The notes under the pieces were generated by a model, which ran no database searches, was not told the DNA's origin, and saw nothing but the letters and a program-made list of their open reading frames with translations. The translations under genes and the position numbers were made by a program. Of a DNA stretch of 28,055 nt, positions 10,899 to 20,275 are shown in pieces; within the stretch, counting starts at the first letter, position 1, and each line of letters begins with the position of its first letter. The DNA lies in contig LRSR01013934.1 in NCBI GenBank assembly GCA_001579985.1, forward strand, positions 1-28,055. Reading direction: 5' to 3'. The stretch is from Hypsibius dujardini. Taxonomy: Eukaryota > Tardigrada > Eutardigrada > Parachela > Hypsibiidae.

Positions 10899-11180
10899 AT
10901 CCTCATTACAAAAGAGTTTAACCCCAAAAAATTGGACATTGCCTTAGCGAGTGCGGAGTGAGAAACATTTACTCGACCAATGCCCAAATCTTGGGATTTT
11001 TGCACTAAACAATTGAGGAACAATTGGGCTTCCCAAAATTATCAAATTTGTTATGATGACTCAAGGGGATCATGGACCAACACTCAGAAAAGCAACATCG
11101 GACAAAAGTGAGAAGGGGGGAGTTGTAGCCTAAACCCTAGATCTCGGTGAAAGTTTCCGCCCACTTTGAGGGCCCACGCA
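10899..11180 (+). repeat. Dispersed direct repeat, copy 1
   Basis: This segment aligns with 18355-18670 on the same strand. Shared blocks include ATTGGAC, GAGTGCGGAGTGA (GAGTACGGAGTGA by alignment offset), CAAATCT..GG.TTTTT, AGGAACAATTGG and TTGTTAT.ATG.CTCAA, followed by a G-rich run. The second copy has an additional ~45 bp. No terminal inverted repeats or coding capacity were recognised, so it is an unclassified dispersed repeat. Confidence 0.65.
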
Positions 11181-11590
11181 TACGGACAGGCATAACCCAA
11201 AGACACCCACTCGCCCTTCACCATTATACGTTCTGGAGGATTGAGCCAAGAAGACTTTCCTAATGGCAGGCATACAACCGATAATTACACCTCGATGCCA
11301 GAGTTGTTTGCTCTCCCGAAAGACGTGCGTGACGTGAGCGTGAGCATTAATGACACTGACAAGCTAATGCCCAAGTACAGCTTGTGTAGTGTAATAGCAT
11401 ATTCTCGTGTGCATTCATGGGTTCGTGTGCGCTGTGATGAGACGCTAATCCAGTGGCGATCTCTCTTCGGTGACAAATCCAGCGTGTTGTGTCTTCAAAT
11501 ACCCAAATTTAAAGGGAGGGTGCCCTATTGCAAGCCACCCCTTTTTGAGTCCCACTTGGCAATTCCAGTGTTGGGAGGCCTTTCCAATAC

Positions 11591-11834
11591 GTAAACATAA
11601 CTTTTCTTAACACTATCCCATCCAAAATTCAATTAGCAATCGACTGGTATCAGCTGAAAATAATTTCGCATTCAGGGGGCGGAGCCAGGTGTAGTTTGCG
11701 AAGATGACTGGAAAGGCGAGCGTAGCTGTTAAAAATTGACAATAGCTCCGCCTCCGAAGCCCGGAATAATATTTGGTTGATGCCAATCGATTCAAAATTG
11801 AATTTTAAATGGGCTAGTAACGAAATAAGTTTAC
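11591..11834. mobile_element. Palindromic foldback element, copy B
   Basis: The left end GTAAAC (11591) and the right end GTTTAC (11829-11834) bound two imperfect inverted arms. Internal pairs are CCCATCCAAAATTCAATT against AATTGAATTTTAAATGGG, ATCGACTGGTATCAGC against GTTGATGCCAATCGAT, and GGGGGCGGAGCC against TAGCTCCGCCTCC. It is the best-preserved of three related copies. No coding capacity is seen. Confidence 0.78.
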
Positions 11835-12687
11835 ATTAGTATATAGATCCACTCCCACTATACTAAAATTATGCAAGGTGGCCAGAAATGGAACCCAAAA
11901 AGGGGTGGCTAGAATAGAAGCACCCTCCTCGTACTGTACGTGTGGGGGGGGGGGGAGAATGTTGGATCATCATCATAGCCTGGGTGATCCCCTTAAATCG
12001 GGCATTGATTCGGCTATTTAAAAATCGATTTCGGTCCGCTTCATTCCACTTTCCCAGGGTACTAAGTACCTGGTACGCTGCTGTGCTGAAAACAAAACGA
12101 GGAAGGACCGTTACGAGGCTTGGTTGACACGCGAGGCGATCGTCATCATGTGACCAATAGTAGATGTGTGTAATTACGGGAGCTATTTTGGGATTCCTGG
12201 GTACTACAGTATAAATTCCAAGCATCGGTGTATTTACTGGGACAGTTTGAAATTTGATGAAGGGGAGGGCTACACTTTTGTTGCTGTCGCTGGAGCTCTG
12301 ACTCTAGCAATGAAAACCGTCATTTTTACTGGAGCAAAAGTTGGTGCAGGGTCGTGACTTGTTGCTCTATCTCTATCTTGTACGGCACTCGGCGACACTA
12401 GACTTCCAGGGTTACGGCCCGGCAGCGAAGGCTCATGACATGAGCGAGACGTCAACGGGGATTGAGATTAAGTACTCTTCGTCGTTTCCGGGGCAAATCA
12501 GTCATTAGCGTGGGCCGGACTTTCAGACTCACGTTTTTGGTACAAGTACTTGATTATGTGGTGCCACAACGACTCGTTAGCGGCATCATAATCCCTAGGT
12601 CTGAAGTGCGTATTAGAAGATTGATGGCCGTCTGGAAATAGCACGGGCCATTTAGCTATCATTTTTACAACTTTTCCGCGTACTACA
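11835..12687. other. Intergenic, no gene recognised
   Basis: Contains a poly-G run (11945-11955) and several sub-120-codon frames on both strands without motif, splice context or family similarity. Nothing is supported. Confidence 0.45.
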
Positions 12688-13406
12688 GGGTCCACCACGT
12701 ACTCAACGTTGAATGGGTCCCAAAATTTTATCTTCGTTTAAAACCCTTATATTCTTTCAAACACAGATATCTAGATGAGTTGACGTTCCTAAAATTAAAA
12801 TTTTAAAAAGTTCAATGAAAAGTGTTAACCTCAGAGCTTATTTTGTAAAGTTGGGCCAGAATCTGGCCATTCTCTTCAAGGATATATACGTTTTCAATCA
12901 CATTTCACAGAAAATTGCTTAGTACATTTTGTTTAAATATTAAAGGACTTTACTAAACTATGTATTTTCACTTAGTCACAGAATTATAGACTTTTTAGAA
13001 AAATATTTGCCGCCCAAACTAGTTAGTTGTCCCATATAAAGTTTGGAATCACTTGATGTAACGACTTTCCCGTTCACTTCCGATTTTTGATCAAAAGAAG
13101 CAAGCTCGTTTTTCTACTTGATACACTACTTTTGCTTGCTTGTTGGGTTGGCTTTACGTCCTCGGCTAGTGAGATAGCAAAACGTCAATTCAATTCAATG
13201 AACAATCAATCTACACAATAGTCCAAAGTGACGTTTTTCGTTTGGCAAACCCCAGAAGCTCCCCACCAAAGGTTTTCCTAATCAATTGATTTGCAACAGG
13301 ACCTGAACTCTATCCAGCACATTTTTGCGAATTATCAACAGTGGAATCAGTACACGCGGTTTCTACCGTAACCCTTCAAAGTTGAGTAAATGTTTGTGGT
13401 GGACCA
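12688..13406. mobile_element. Non-autonomous TIR element, copy 2 (inverted relative to copy 1)
   Basis: Begins GGGTCCACCACGTACTCAA and ends in the complement of TGGTCCACCACAAACATTT. Read in reverse it aligns along its whole length with 286-1018, including the block around 13130-13340 (against 330-580) and the internal GTCAACTCA-CTAGA-ATCTG segment. Scattered substitutions and indels show the copies are not recent. No transposase frame is present and no clear target-site duplication was found. Confidence 0.72.
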
Positions 13407-14158
13407 TGATCTGATGTACAGTAGTACCTCGCAGAGAGCCAATGAGAGACCAGCGAACGGCAACTCCGGATAGAGGGTGTATCGAAAGCATTCGACAAAA
13501 AGAAAACGCTGAAGTAAACCCCCCCCCACAAATTTATGCGTAAAAATTTTTTTAACAGCACGACGTGACGATGAACCGTTGTGCTGTACTAGTATAAGTA
13601 CACGGCATTTGTATGTCGAGCAGGAGGCTGTTTTCATTCACTGCTGGTACCCAGTGCTATACCTAAAACCAAAAGATCTCGCATCACGTGATGTCAGGAT
13701 TATTAGGTAATGGGCCACTTCTTCGGCTGAGAGGCAAGGCGTAGCTGAAAAGCCCGCATGGATTTCGAAAAGACTGGTACACTTACACACATGTAGACAT
13801 ACAAACTGGTAGACAATTATTAACCATTGTAAACGGCTGACTGCGCAAGGTACTCTGACGGTGTGCGAATAACCATAACCCATGCTTCTTCACGTTAGAA
13901 CGCTTTCCAATGTACACTTATTAATCCCAAAGAGCTCTTTTTTCATACTGCAGTACTGCACGAGATATTATACAGAATTAACATACAGAAAAACTCGTTT
14001 TGTTCCCAGTGTGAGAACGTCTCTGCATTCCTGGAGGCGAAGGACCCGGAAATTCCTTACGACAGCTCCGCTTTCGTTTAAAAAGCGGATACAGCTTCTA
14101 AAAGTGACAGTTTATATGCTGTATAAAAGCATATTGGTAGGAACGAACACCCCCAAGG
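13407..14158. other. Region upstream of the SLC1-type gene
   Basis: No separate gene is supported. A 178-codon frame (13882-14418) runs through the promoter, the first exon in a different frame and the first intron of the carrier gene, and has no domain features. A poly-C run lies at about 13518-13527. Confidence 0.45.
14122..14128 (+). promoter_or_regulatory. TATA-like box of the SLC1-type gene
   Basis: TATAAAA sits 37 bp upstream of the chosen ATG (14159). If used, the 5' leader would be very short (under about 10 nt). An upstream non-coding exon, or a trans-spliced leader if the organism uses one, would be an alternative. Confidence 0.35.
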
Positions 14159-17100
14159 ATGCAACGAGTGCCGACCGCCTCGAGGATCCCCGTGGTCGTT
14201 CCCACAGGCAGTCGACCGCGCGTTATTGTGGAGGAAGCCGGCCGCAGCCAGTTTCCAGACAACACCCCAATGAAGGTGCGTGTAGGTATCTTCTCAACCG
14301 TGCTGATCGGATTTTAGAATTTTTACTACTCACTAAGCTAGTGACATATTTGGTATGTTCGCATCGGTTAACTGCCCTTGTCTCAACGTTTTTGCTGTTA
14401 AAACTTTCTAGTTTCTGAAGCGTCACCTACACCTGGTGTTACTGGTCGTCTGCATCGCGTTAGGTTTCATCTTCGGGCTTTCCCTTCGCCCCTTGCACCC
14501 GACGCAGCAGACCATCAAGTACATACTATTTCCGGGGGAGCTCTTGCTTCGGATGCTCGGTTTGATTGTCCAACCGCTCATGATCACCGGCATAATTGTC
14601 GGTATGATACATATAAAAACTACTGTCAGGTACAATATATATCTACACAGACATACGTAAACGGGTATGTCTATACAAAGATACACATAAAAATATATAG
14701 TTCAAGTACACACAGGTCATAAATAAATAAATATTTGCATATGCAAATGTACTTAGTATTTATCCATCAGTAGATCTATCGGCATAATCGTTGGTATGAT
14801 ACATTAATTACTGTCATGTACAGTACATATTTCACAAATATATCCACATAGACATGCAAACGCAAGTCTGTCTGTAGAAAGATACATACAAAAATATATA
14901 ATTTAAAGGTACTGCATACGGTTCATAAATATAAAATATAGACAGTTATTAGGTACATTTACATTGCGTGTGCGAATATATATATAAATTTTGTGTAGCA
15001 TTTTTTCACAAGCTCCTTTCCTTAAGCGGATTTGTAGGGCCATATGTAATTTTTATCCCCCTTCTTCTCATAGGATTGTCTGCCTGTCAAATCGAAAACG
15101 CCCTGAAATTGACGCTACGAACCCTCGTCTACTTTCTTATCACCTCATTTCTGGCCTCCGCGATGGGGTGTGTCCTGATGGTGGCCATCAATCCCGGAAG
15201 TCACGCTTCAAGGATGCTGCGTTCCAGTCGGAACTTCACGCTGCCGGAATCGAGCTCCGCCGACTTGGTCCTCGACTTTTTTCGGTATAATAATCATCCG
15301 TTTGAATATTTTACTGCATTTTATTGTCCCAAATCAGCGTTAATTCTGGAATCTCGCAAACAAATACAGTCTTGAAAAGACCTTCAAATCCGAGTTCTTT
15401 TCGCAGGAACTTATTTCCGGTGACTTTTTCATCGGTCTTCGCTGGGCGAGAAGGTGGCCTGGACGACGCAGCGGTCCAATCATGGGCCGCCAAGATGGAC
15501 GCGGTCTTGACCGCCGAGAACATCTCCGCACCCCACAAGTGCTGCACGCTGGACCACTTTGCCTCGGACCACATTCAGGAAGTGGTCTATTTTCACGACT
15601 CAAACTTCATAGGTTCGTCTGCAAGAGTATCTCTTCAGTATACTCGCTGTTCTTTTTTCCAATCAAACCACATATGAGAACAGAGCAGAATGGTTTATAT
15701 TTCCCAATCCCTATAACAGGAAAGTGATTCCCCCCGTTTTGGGTAAACGGCAAAACGTATCACACTAATTAAATACTATCAAATTGGGCAAAAGGTTACA
15801 TTGCCCAAATAAATGAGATCAAAGGGAATTTAGCCAGCTGTTTTGTTAGTCAAATGACTCCTTAGGGGACATAAAGTCTGGAATTTTCTCAGATCTAGAA
15901 TGAGCACAATATTTTTGCACTGGGCTAAAATTTTGAAGCTACTCAAACAAGCAAGACACTAATGGATGAGACTAAAAATAATTCAAGACCATTTAACATC
16001 ATTTATGTAGATATTTTAATTAGATTTTAATTAGGTTTTCTTTTTATTCGACAATATGACTTGTTTGAGCTATTAACAATTAGCTAGGTCTCCTTATGAA
16101 ATTCCACCATTGTTTTCCGTTCTTCCCGTTTTAAGGCATTTAAGGCATCGGTTAAGGTTGTTCCTTTCACGCAGGTTTGATCGTCTTCTTCACGGCCTTC
16201 GGACTGTGCCTTCCGCACTTCAACGAACTCGGCCTGATCCTCGCCAAGTTGGCCAGCATCGTCTTCAACACCCTTACTCGAATGCTCCAGCCGGTCATGT
16301 GGTACGCCCCCTTGGGGATCTTCTTCCTCATCTTCGGCGGTATCCTCAACACCTCCCAACTCGGTATTCCCGTCAACTTTGCCGCATCGGGGTTCTATCT
16401 GTTGACCATCCTCACGGCCTACGTTGCCCACGATTTCATCGTCCTTCCGGGCTTGTTTCTCCTGTTTACCAAACAGAATCCTTACCCTTATATAGCCAGA
16501 ACTTTAGCGGGGATACTGACGGCCTTCGGAACAGCTTCCGGGTATGTCAGTTATTCCTCATAACATTTCATTTACAATGAAAAACGTTTTGAAATTTGGT
16601 GTAATAATTTAAAGCGCTGCGACGTTGCCGTTCCTGATCAAATTAGCGGAAACCAAACTTGAAATTGATACAAGAATATCTCGCTACTTTCTTCCGCTCG
16701 CCACGATCCTCAATCTGGACGGGACAGCCATGTACCAGGCGACGGCGGCCATTTTTGTTGCACAAACATATGGCCTTTCTCTGGGTGTTCAAGAACTTTT
16801 CTCAATATGGTAGGAGCTTCATCCAGTATTTTTTGTTTAGAAATGGTTTAACAAAAGGGTTCTAAATGCTTAATCTATCACCCAATGTGCAGTTGTACAG
16901 CTACGGTGACGAGTCTCTGTATGAAGGTAGTGCCGCATGCCCGATTGACCAGTCTGGCCATCGTCTTGAATGCTGGAAAAATTCCCCATGAAAACGTCCT
17001 TATTTTGGGATGCCTTGAGTGGATACTGTAAGTCAGACTCCATGACAATTCACTGGACCGACTGTCTGTCTGTCTGTCTGTTAATCTGTCTGTCGATCTG

Positions 17101-17498
17101 TCTGTCTGCCTGTCTGCCTGCCTGATGTTTTGTCATTCGGTAAAGAAAATGATTGCTAGCTCCAAATTTTCAATAATAGTATAAAATTTAGGGGCCGCTT
17201 TCGAACGACCATGAACATCACTAGCGACCTCTTCGGCCTAGGCATCATGCAGTGCCTCTCGACCAAAGATCTGGAGCACGATCGCTACGTCGACCTCCAC
17301 GCCGACATCGATGCCGTGTCACAGACCAGCGGCTACGACCTCCTGGCAGCTCAACAGGGCCTGGATGAGCACTCACACTTTCGGAAGCAATCGCTCGAGG
17401 ACAGTCTCGACCTCCAGTTGGGTGTGGATCCCGTTTTGAAGTATCTTTTGGAAAAACGTCCTGCTAAAAACGCCAGAACACGGACGGCGTCTTGCTAA
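14159..17498 (+). CDS. SLC1A: SLC1-type (EAAT/glutamate-transporter-fold) carrier, 575 aa, eight exons
   Basis: Exons: 14159-14275, 14412-14601, 15074-15284, 15407-15612, 16175-16541, 16615-16809, 16893-17027 and 17192-17498. All introns are GT-AG, and phases 0,1,2,1,2,2,2 give one 575-residue frame, near the usual ~500-575 of animal SLC1 carriers. SLC1 landmarks appear in order: TM1-TM2 with LGF-FGL-LRP and FPGELLLRML (to ~103), VAINPGS after TM3, RNLFP (173-177), GLIVF and MWYAPLGIFFLI, HP1-like GTASGAATLP (360-369), TM7 NLDGT (397-401), an HP2-like segment (430-447) and TM8 RTTMN (478-482). These are plasma-membrane Na+-coupled carriers for acidic or neutral amino acids. NFT and NIS sequons lie in the expected extracellular loop. 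Several substrate-site residues are altered (S278, S279 and D394 of GltPh become G364, A365 and G475), so the substrate is uncertain. The last ~80 residues form an acidic cytosolic tail. Confidence 0.9.
14581..14935 (+). repeat. Tandem duplication spanning the exon 2 splice donor of the SLC1-type gene
   Basis: The end of exon 2 and the first ~130 bp of intron 2 recur 192 bp downstream. GGCATAATTGTCGGTATGAT (14589-14608) reappears as GGCATAATCGTTGGTATGAT (14781-14800). Following blocks also match (ACATA-AA--ACTGTCA-GTACA, CACA-AGACAT, AGATACA-A-AAAAATATATA). The second unit therefore holds an extra copy of the last exon bases plus a GGTATG donor inside the intron. Confidence 0.8.
17062..17124. 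repeat. CTGT tetranucleotide array inside an intron
   Basis: CTGT units with CGAT and CTGC variants lie in the last intron of the SLC1-type gene, about 35 bp after the donor and about 67 bp before the acceptor. Confidence 0.87.
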
Positions 17499-17720
17499 AC
17501 TCTTCTTCTAGGTGCCCGAACGTCTTTCATGTAAAACAGTTCATCATAGTTTTTGCCGCGTGGGCGGAGCTATGAGCCAATCTTCCAAAACTACACTCGT
17601 AAAACAGTCCTTTCAGAACAGAACACATAAGTCTGCCTCTTGATCGCCTAAAAATATTTTACTGAGGCAACTCGATTGTAAATTGAATTCTGGGTGGGAA
17701 ATCGTCAGAAAAGTTAACAT
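17496..17720. mobile_element. Palindromic foldback element, diverged copy C
   Basis: The right arm (about 17640-17720: CGATTGTAAATTGAATTC, GGGTGGGAAATCGTCAGAAAAGTTAAC) matches the family terminus well. The central GGGCGGAGCTA-GA--ATCTTCCAAAACTAC block (17560-17597) closely matches copy A. The left arm is more decayed, but TAAACTCTTCTT at its start resembles the TAAACTTTTCTT terminus. By this alignment the element begins at the TAA stop codon of the SLC1-type gene and would form most of its 3' untranslated region. Confidence 0.58.
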
Positions 17721-17837
17721 ATATATATATTTATATATGAGTGTCTGTGGACTGTCACACCGGTACTTGCACTTTCGCGGCTCCTAGTAGGTAATCAATG
17801 CGTAGTATATCTGTAAGTCTGCATTATTACGAGTATT

Positions 17838-18173
17838 TCAATACACTACTGAAAATTCTAATGACGAAGAACAAAAAAGTATTTTGGTGATAAAAATGAT
17901 ATGCCATGTTTCGCTGTGCCACATGCCAGACGTCGTCGCTTTTGCCACGTCGTTTTTGTCCCTGCGGAACTGTACATCCCGCTGCGTGAGTCGGTTGTAG
18001 TAGATGATCAAATTCAAGTTGAAGTCAAGTTTCTCATAAAACTCAATTAATCGGAAACTCTGGATTGACAGGAGGCTAATCTCACCGGAGAATTTAGTAG
18101 GATCACCGTGAACAACAGTCAAGTGGAGGATTATCTTCAAACCATCATGCAAACGCCGAGCATTGTCCAGATC
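17838..18173 (-). CDS. Candidate orphan minus-strand exon, unassigned
   Basis: On the minus strand a good acceptor (TTTGTGTTGTACAG, ending at 18174) is followed by an open frame beginning Asp-Leu-Asp-Asn-Ala-Arg-Arg-Leu-His and remaining open to 17838. Its composition looks protein-like (LHDGLKIILHLTVVHGDPTK, FRLIEFYEKLDFNLNLIIYY, RLTQRDVQFRRDKNDVAKA), while the other frames there are broken. A donor or true stop is not certain: the last ~30 codons are AT-rich, and the real exon may end near 17915-17935. I do not recognise the family. No partner exons were found within 1 kb on that strand. It may be part of an exon-sparse gene, a fragment captured by a repeat, or chance. Confidence 0.4.
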   Translation of the reverse strand, partial: DLDNARRLHDGLKIILHLTVVHGDPTKFSGEISLLSIQSFRLIEFYEKLDFNLNLIIYYNRLTQRDVQFRRDKNDVAKATTSGMWHSETWHIIFITKILFCSSSLEFSVVY

Positions 18174-18354
18174 CTGTACAACACAAAGATCTCAACTACG
18201 AGACCCAATATGTTACTTCACCAAGATATCTCCGTATCTTGGTGAAGCTGTTTCTGAAGATACCGTACCCCGACGAAATGTCTCCCAATCCCATGCGTCA
18301 ATTTGGATAATTCCCATTCTATTTGAAGCTCATTCCGTTGGCATTTCTTAAAGA

Positions 18355-18670
18355 GATCTAAAATATTGGACGTTCCCCGAGCAAGTACGGAGTGAAAAAC
18401 CAAAATGCCCACTATTATCTTCACTCCCATGGTTATGGATACACCATTTATTTCTTCTATGTCCAAATCTCAGGGTTTTTACACAAAAAGGTTCAGGAAC
18501 AATTGGTCTTTCCAAAATAATTAAAATTGTTATCATGGCTCAAAGAGATTTTGGTCAGCACTTGTAAAAGCAATATGGGACAAAAAGGGGGGAAGAGAAA
18601 GGGGAGAGGGACTTGGAACCTAAGCCGCAAGAGATGGGAGATGGGTCCGCACTACTGGGTAGAAACTTAC
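18355..18670 (+). repeat. Dispersed direct repeat, copy 2
   Basis: Diverged relative of 10899-11180 in the same orientation. It has an additional ~45-bp segment (about 18410-18455) and ends in a G/A-rich run corresponding to the GAAGGGGGGAG run of copy 1. The 104-codon frame over its 3' part (18527-18841) lacks motifs. Confidence 0.65.
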
Positions 18671-19697
18671 TTTTTGGAAAAGCGATTTTTGCTAACTTGG
18701 AAACCTTCAGTCTTTGGTAACCGACCAAGACCTAATATTTCGGAACGCCCTCTCTTTGAGGCCGCTTTACAATACTTAACATTTGGAAAATTTATGAATA
18801 AATGTATGTTAATATTTAAATATTTAAATATGGGTAAGTGACGAAAATGTCCCCGAATAAAAAATTCGCCAAAAATTTACAAAACATAAAAACATTTAAT
18901 AATAAATATTAAAACAGTAGTAACTATTTTGATCATCGTTGGTAACAAATTCAAAAGGATTGGAGAGCTCACGATTACTTTGTGCACCGAAATAAGTGAC
19001 TAAATGTCGGGGAGCTCTCTGGCGATTTTAACTTTGATGAGCCTTTGAGGAGTCCCGCATTTTGCTGAAACGCTCTACCGAGTACCCAAATGCATTTTAT
19101 CTTTGTTAACTGTTGTCTGAGAAAAGAGTTTGTTCAAGTTGGAGCAGTTGCATCCTCACAGTGAAAGCTATGATGTGGCGACATTATGTCCTAGTAATTA
19201 AAGATTTGAGGTTGTCAGGCCTTGTTGGACGCTTCAAGTTTCGATACGGGTGAAGTCGCAAAATTACAAACGTAATTATTATTTATGAAAGCCCACACAA
19301 AATTCTCCAAAACTGATGTTTCCAAAAGCGCTTTGTACATTTTCCAAAAGCGCAAACAGGGAGACAATTACCAAGCCCGATTAAAAACTGTGCTGCGTGG
19401 ACATTTCCAAATTTGACCAAAGTTAGGATAAATGAAGTTCTCACTTATACTCTTGCAAGACAAAAAAAATTCGAGTACAGTCGTTCGGAAGCTAATTGAA
19501 TTTGCTACATTTTAGCGTCATCAGATTTTGTATTAAACGACTGACGCGCACCTCGTCAATTTCTAAATATTTTCTAAGAAGTAAGTTTTTACCCGGTACT
19601 GTAAATTCTGTTCATGTACATGTAAGGTAGATGGGAAATCATGGCCTGAAATGTTTTTTATGAATAATTAAGTTGCAACACTACAAGTATTGATATA
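18671..19697. other. AT-rich intergenic region, nothing recognised
   Basis: No open frame, repeat pair, RNA gene or promoter could be supported in this stretch. Confidence 0.5.
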
Positions 19698-20129
19698 CAG
19701 TCAGCCCCATTGTTCTCCGGTTGCACAAAAATCAGATGCACGCATGCGCCGTCTGTTGTGGCAGGCCGGTTGGGTCAATAAAAGAAACACTGGCTAGACA
19801 GGTTAAATTTATGTCGCCCACGCAAACCAAATCGTGCAAAAGATAACGATCATCAACAACATCATAACAATTTATTTGGGAAAAGTCCCGGTCAAGTTGC
19901 ACGTATAGTAATGTTATGTGAGCCTGTGGGACTTGTTTCAAATTCACCGAACAGCTGTTTCTACCGCTGTCTGAAAGTTTTGATGTTTTGATTAATTAGA
20001 GTGCCGGACGTTTTTGATTGGTTAGTGGGTGTGGTTTGCTTGACCGTAAGTGTGCATCTGGGGGCGGAGTTTGACTTACTTTTTATGCAGTAAAAAGCAC
20101 ATGACCGGAGAACAATGTGGGGCTGACTG
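19698..20129. mobile_element. TA-flanked MITE (Tc1/mariner/pogo-like)
   Basis: Terminal inverted repeats of about 26-28 bp are CAGTCAGCCCCA, then TTGTTCTCCGGT on the left; the right end matches apart from a 2-base indel. They are flanked by TA on both sides (19696-19697 and 20130-20131), the target duplication of the Tc1/mariner superfamily. At 432 bp with no transposase frame, it is non-autonomous. Its right end lies within about 8 bp of the edge of the inverted-duplication arm. Confidence 0.82.
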
Positions 20130-20275
20130 TAGTTACTGCAATTCTGCCGTGTTTGAATTCTGTCGGAAAGATGAATTTCTTCGTGTCAACCCAAAGCCAA
20201 ACAAAACAATTTATCTCACACCGATAAAATTAAAAAACAATTTCCAACATGAAGACGACGACGCCTACGACGTCT

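Noticed and set aside
11241-11594. 117-codon plus-strand frame
   Set aside because: No motif, no splice context, ends at the foldback element, and an antisense frame is equally open.
13882-14418. 178-codon plus-strand frame
   Set aside because: Crosses the promoter, exon 1 in the wrong frame and intron 1 of the SLC1-type gene; the spliced frame has clear family motifs instead.
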